Positions 7,067 through 8,927 of a DNA stretch of 8,927 bases are shown in pieces (within the stretch, counting starts at the first letter, position 1; each line of letters starts with the position of its first letter). Position numbers and translations under genes: made by a program. The DNA is from an uncultured Planctomycetaceae bacterium. Lineage in GTDB: Bacteria > Planctomycetota > Planctomycetia > Planctomycetales > Planctomycetaceae. Under the pieces are notes generated by a model, which did not search any database, was not told the origin of the DNA, and saw nothing but the letters and a program-made list of their open reading frames with translations. Where the stretch lies: contig CAIJTL010000252.1 in NCBI GenBank assembly GCA_903823545.1, positions 1 through 8,927 of the forward strand, read 5' to 3'.

Positions 7067-7333
7067 ATGAAACCAAAGAGCGTTGCTGACATTGAAGGGC
7101 CTTGGTGCGATCCAAACTTTGATTCGGGGCTCATTCTTCGCTGTAAACGATATTGGACGACTCCAGTCAGTGAGCTAACAAATGAAATCGTTGCCACCTA
7201 TCTGCGGCAAAAGATCGCACTTGAGATCATGATTCCCGAAGCTCAAATACGGCTCAATTCAGGAGTCGATGATGATTGCGAACTATACGAGGGAGAACTT
7301 GCAGATGCGCTTAGTGGAGTCATCAATGCTTGA
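7067..7333 (+). CDS. Small CdiI_2-like protein (contact-dependent inhibition immunity family)
   Basis: An 88-residue cytoplasmic-looking protein with no signal peptide or membrane segment. Its pattern fits my memory of the CdiI_2 immunity family (typically about 85-100 residues): an N-terminal I-E-G-x-W followed by D-P-x-x-D-S (residues 9-20), a basic region with Cys26, the segment PVSELTNEIV, a central amphipathic stretch ending LEIMIPEAQIRL, and a C-terminal acidic CELYEGELADAL that matches the family's G-D-x-Y-x-G-D-L-L ending. Such proteins bind and neutralise a CDI-type toxin domain, but no toxin is visible here: upstream is a short intergenic region and then the divergent DUF1501 gene. 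Its ribosome site is weak (AAAGA, 9 bases before ATG). The last 8 bases overlap the next gene's start. The family call rests on recognition by eye and could be wrong; it is otherwise a hypothetical protein. Confidence 0.65.
   Translation: MKPKSVADIEGPWCDPNFDSGLILRCKRYWTTPVSELTNEIVATYLRQKIALEIMIPEAQIRLNSGVDDDCELYEGELADALSGVINA
7316..7319 (+). promoter_or_regulatory. Ribosome binding site for the PPC-module gene
   Basis: GGAG lies 6 bases before ATG 7326, inside the end of the preceding gene. It supports ATG 7326 over the later in-frame ATG 7383, which has no such site, and implies translation coupled to the immunity-like gene. Confidence 0.65.
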
Positions 7334-8927
7334 TCTGATTGGCTGGCTGTCTCAACGAAACATCGGTCGCACCCTATATGCGATGACGTTCTTCTTATTG
7401 ATCGGGTGGCCGAGCACCGCTTTCTCCCAAGCGTTCATCGAACATCTTTCGCCTCCCGTGTTTCAGCGCGGAGCGACGACTCGAGTTGAAGTGTTCGGTA
7501 GCGATACCGCTGGAGCCATCGGGTTATGGAGTTCATTACCTGGAGACGTCTTTCGGGCTCGCGTCGTTGGTGATCGCGAAAGCAATTCAAAGAGTGCCGC
7601 GTTTGATGTCGAGTTGGCACGCGAAGCTCCGCTTGGTTTGTACGGCCTGAGATTGGCAACTCGTAGCGGCTTGAGCAACGTGCATTTGTTTGTGGTGGAT
7701 GAGGTGCCGGTGACGCACCATTCGGCCAGCGAACCGAATACGGCAGTCAAACTGCCTGCTTGCGTCACAGCAATTTGTCGCCCCGCTGCGATCGACAGCT
7801 ATTCGATCGTCGTTGATAAAGGACAGCGAGTTGCATTTGAGGTGATCGGCAATCGGCTCGGCAAAGACTACGACCCCTTGATTCGAGTTCGGGATGCGAA
7901 AGGGAAAGTGGTTGCTGAATGCGATAACTCGGTGGGGCTGTTCTTCGATTGCCGTTTTGCTCACACGTTTGCTGAAGCGGGAACATATACCGTCGAAGTT
8001 CGCGATTCGCGGTTCGAGGGGCATCCGACTTGGCACTATGTCTTGCGAATGGGTGACTTTCCCGAGGCTCGGGCATCGGTGCCGTCGGCGATTCGAATTG
8101 GTGAATCAACCGTGCTCAATTTTCCGCAGGTTGCCGGACTGCAACTGCCGATTGATGTCGCACCCAACCAACCGATGAGAAGTTTCTTTCAAGAAGTAAG
8201 GCTTTCGCCAAACGGGCTCGCCACTTGGATTCCACTGACGATCACCGATCTTCCAACTCATGTTGAGGTCGAACCCAACGACACCATTGAGACAGCCACG
8301 ATCGTGGCGGGTGACAGCGAACTCAAGGTACCGGCCACACTCAATGGAGTGCTTGGCAAGCCTGGTGATATCGATTGGTTTGCCTTTGAATTGGTCAAAG
8401 ATCAGAAGCTCAACATCCAAGGCTTCGCACGCACGATTGGCTCTGCGGCAGATTTGGAACTGGTGATGTTCGACGCCGACGGACGCGAAGTTCGACGTGT
8501 CGACGACACAGAACTTGATGACGCGAGTTTTGCATTTAACGCGGGCAAGGCAGGCCTCTATCGATTGCAAGTACGTGACGTCGCTCGTGACGGCAGCCCA
8601 GAGTTCGCGTATCGCATTGAATTCCGAGCGGGCGGGCCGCAGTTCCAATTGTTGTCAGAAGTGGCTGACATCACCGTGCCGCAGGGGACATTTCAGCCGC
8701 TGGCCTTAAAGGTGAATCGCACTGAGTACAAAGGGGAGATTCGTCTTGAATTGCGAGGTACTCCCTCTGGTGTGACGCTCGAACCGAACGTCATTCCCGC
8801 AGATGCCATCGAGTTCGTCGGACGCATCGCTGCTGCGCCGACAACACATGAGGGGCTTGCGACCTTGCAAGTCGTCGGCACCGCAACGATTGAAGGTGGC
8901 CCTGCCCTGCAAGCAATCGCCAAGACA
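7326..8927 (+). CDS. Exported protein with PPC (pre-peptidase C-terminal) modules, 3' end outside window
   Basis: The frame is open for 534 codons from ATG 7326 to the window end. Residues 1-36 form a signal peptide with a long basic n-region (Arg11, Arg15), a hydrophobic core MTFFLLIGW and a likely cut after SQA. Residues 38-125 are a beta-rich domain of the kind that opens many planctomycete proteins of this type (PPVFQRGATTRVEVFG, then APLGLYGLRLAT). A first PPC-like module covers about 150-243 (DSYSIVVDKGQ, then GTYTVEVRDSRF). A clear second one covers about 312-434, with the characteristic VEVEPNDT, GDIDWFAFEL, DLELVMFDADG and GLYRLQVRD. More beta sandwich follows from 440. PPC modules are non-catalytic extracellular or periplasmic domains. 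All four cysteines of the visible mature part (146, 151, 199, 209) are in the first module and may form disulfides. It overlaps the preceding gene by 8 bp. Any catalytic or anchor domain would lie past the window; the precise role is unknown. Confidence 0.88.
   Translation, partial: MLDLIGWLSQRNIGRTLYAMTFFLLIGWPSTAFSQAFIEHLSPPVFQRGATTRVEVFGSDTAGAIGLWSSLPGDVFRARVVGDRESNSKSAAFDVELAREAPLGLYGLRLATRSGLSNVHLFVVDEVPVTHHSASEPNTAVKLPACVTAICRPAAIDSYSIVVDKGQRVAFEVIGNRLGKDYDPLIRVRDAKGKVVAECDNSVGLFFDCRFAHTFAEAGTYTVEVRDSRFEGHPTWHYVLRMGDFPEARASVPSAIRIGESTVLNFPQVAGLQLPIDVAPNQPMRSFFQEVRLSPNGLATWIPLTITDLPTHVEVEPNDTIETATIVAGDSELKVPATLNGVLGKPGDIDWFAFELVKDQKLNIQGFARTIGSAADLELVMFDADGREVRRVDDTELDDASFAFNAGKAGLYRLQVRDVARDGSPEFAYRIEFRAGGPQFQLLSEVADITVPQGTFQPLALKVNRTEYKGEIRLELRGTPSGVTLEPNVIPADAIEFVGRIAAAPTTHEGLATLQVVGTATIEGGPALQAIAKT

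Noticed and set aside
7587..8036. 149-codon minus-strand open frame
   Set aside because: Antisense to the first part of the PPC protein; composition typical of a shadow frame.
8106..8648. 180-codon minus-strand open frame
   Set aside because: Antisense to the clear second PPC module; no domain recognised and no ribosome site considered credible.

Overview
The window looks like chromosomal DNA from a planctomycete, most likely of the order Planctomycetales. Three DUF1501 proteins with twin-arginine-type leaders or the family's C-terminal motifs, plus a large exported protein with PPC (bacterial pre-peptidase C-terminal) modules, are a combination strongly expanded in that phylum. The taxonomic call is inferred from gene families, not from a marker gene. 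I see no rRNA, tRNA, CRISPR array, transposase or integrase.

Layout. (1) Positions 1-725, plus strand: the C-terminal half of a DUF1501 protein that begins before the window. (2) A 73-bp convergent gap with a short hairpin. (3) Positions 799-3948, minus strand: a compact bifunctional proline dehydrogenase / glutamate-semialdehyde dehydrogenase (PutA type) that oxidises proline to glutamate. Its two catalytic halves are joined by a Pro/Asn/Ser/Thr-rich linker containing a five-copy heptanucleotide repeat. (4) A 136-bp gap holding a 7-bp-stem hairpin, then two tandem DUF1501 genes on the minus strand (5433-6839 upstream, 4085-5422 downstream). They are 10 bp apart, and the ribosome binding site of the second overlaps the stop codon of the first. 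(5) A 227-bp divergent intergenic region (6840-7066) with a candidate promoter for the DUF1501 pair and a 20-bp near-perfect tandem repeat just before the next gene. (6) Positions 7067-7333, plus strand: an 88-residue protein resembling the CdiI_2 family of contact-dependent-inhibition immunity proteins. It overlaps by 8 bp the start of (7) a large exported PPC-module protein (7326 onward) that runs off the window end.

How the genes fit together. The DUF1501 pair is probably one transcript, and the immunity-like and PPC genes another, transcribed divergently. DUF1501 and PPC proteins commonly cluster in planctomycetes, usually with DUF1549/DUF1553 cytochrome-like proteins, but none of those is inside this window. 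PutA is a catabolic enzyme with no obvious functional tie to its neighbours; it lies in the same direction downstream of the DUF1501 pair and may be read through from it or have its own promoter.

Most of the window is ordinary planctomycete content. I do not see a clearly new multi-gene system. The points most worth a second look are the toxin-less immunity-like gene coupled to an exported protein, the 20-bp tandem repeat in front of it, and the heptamer repeat inside the PutA linker.
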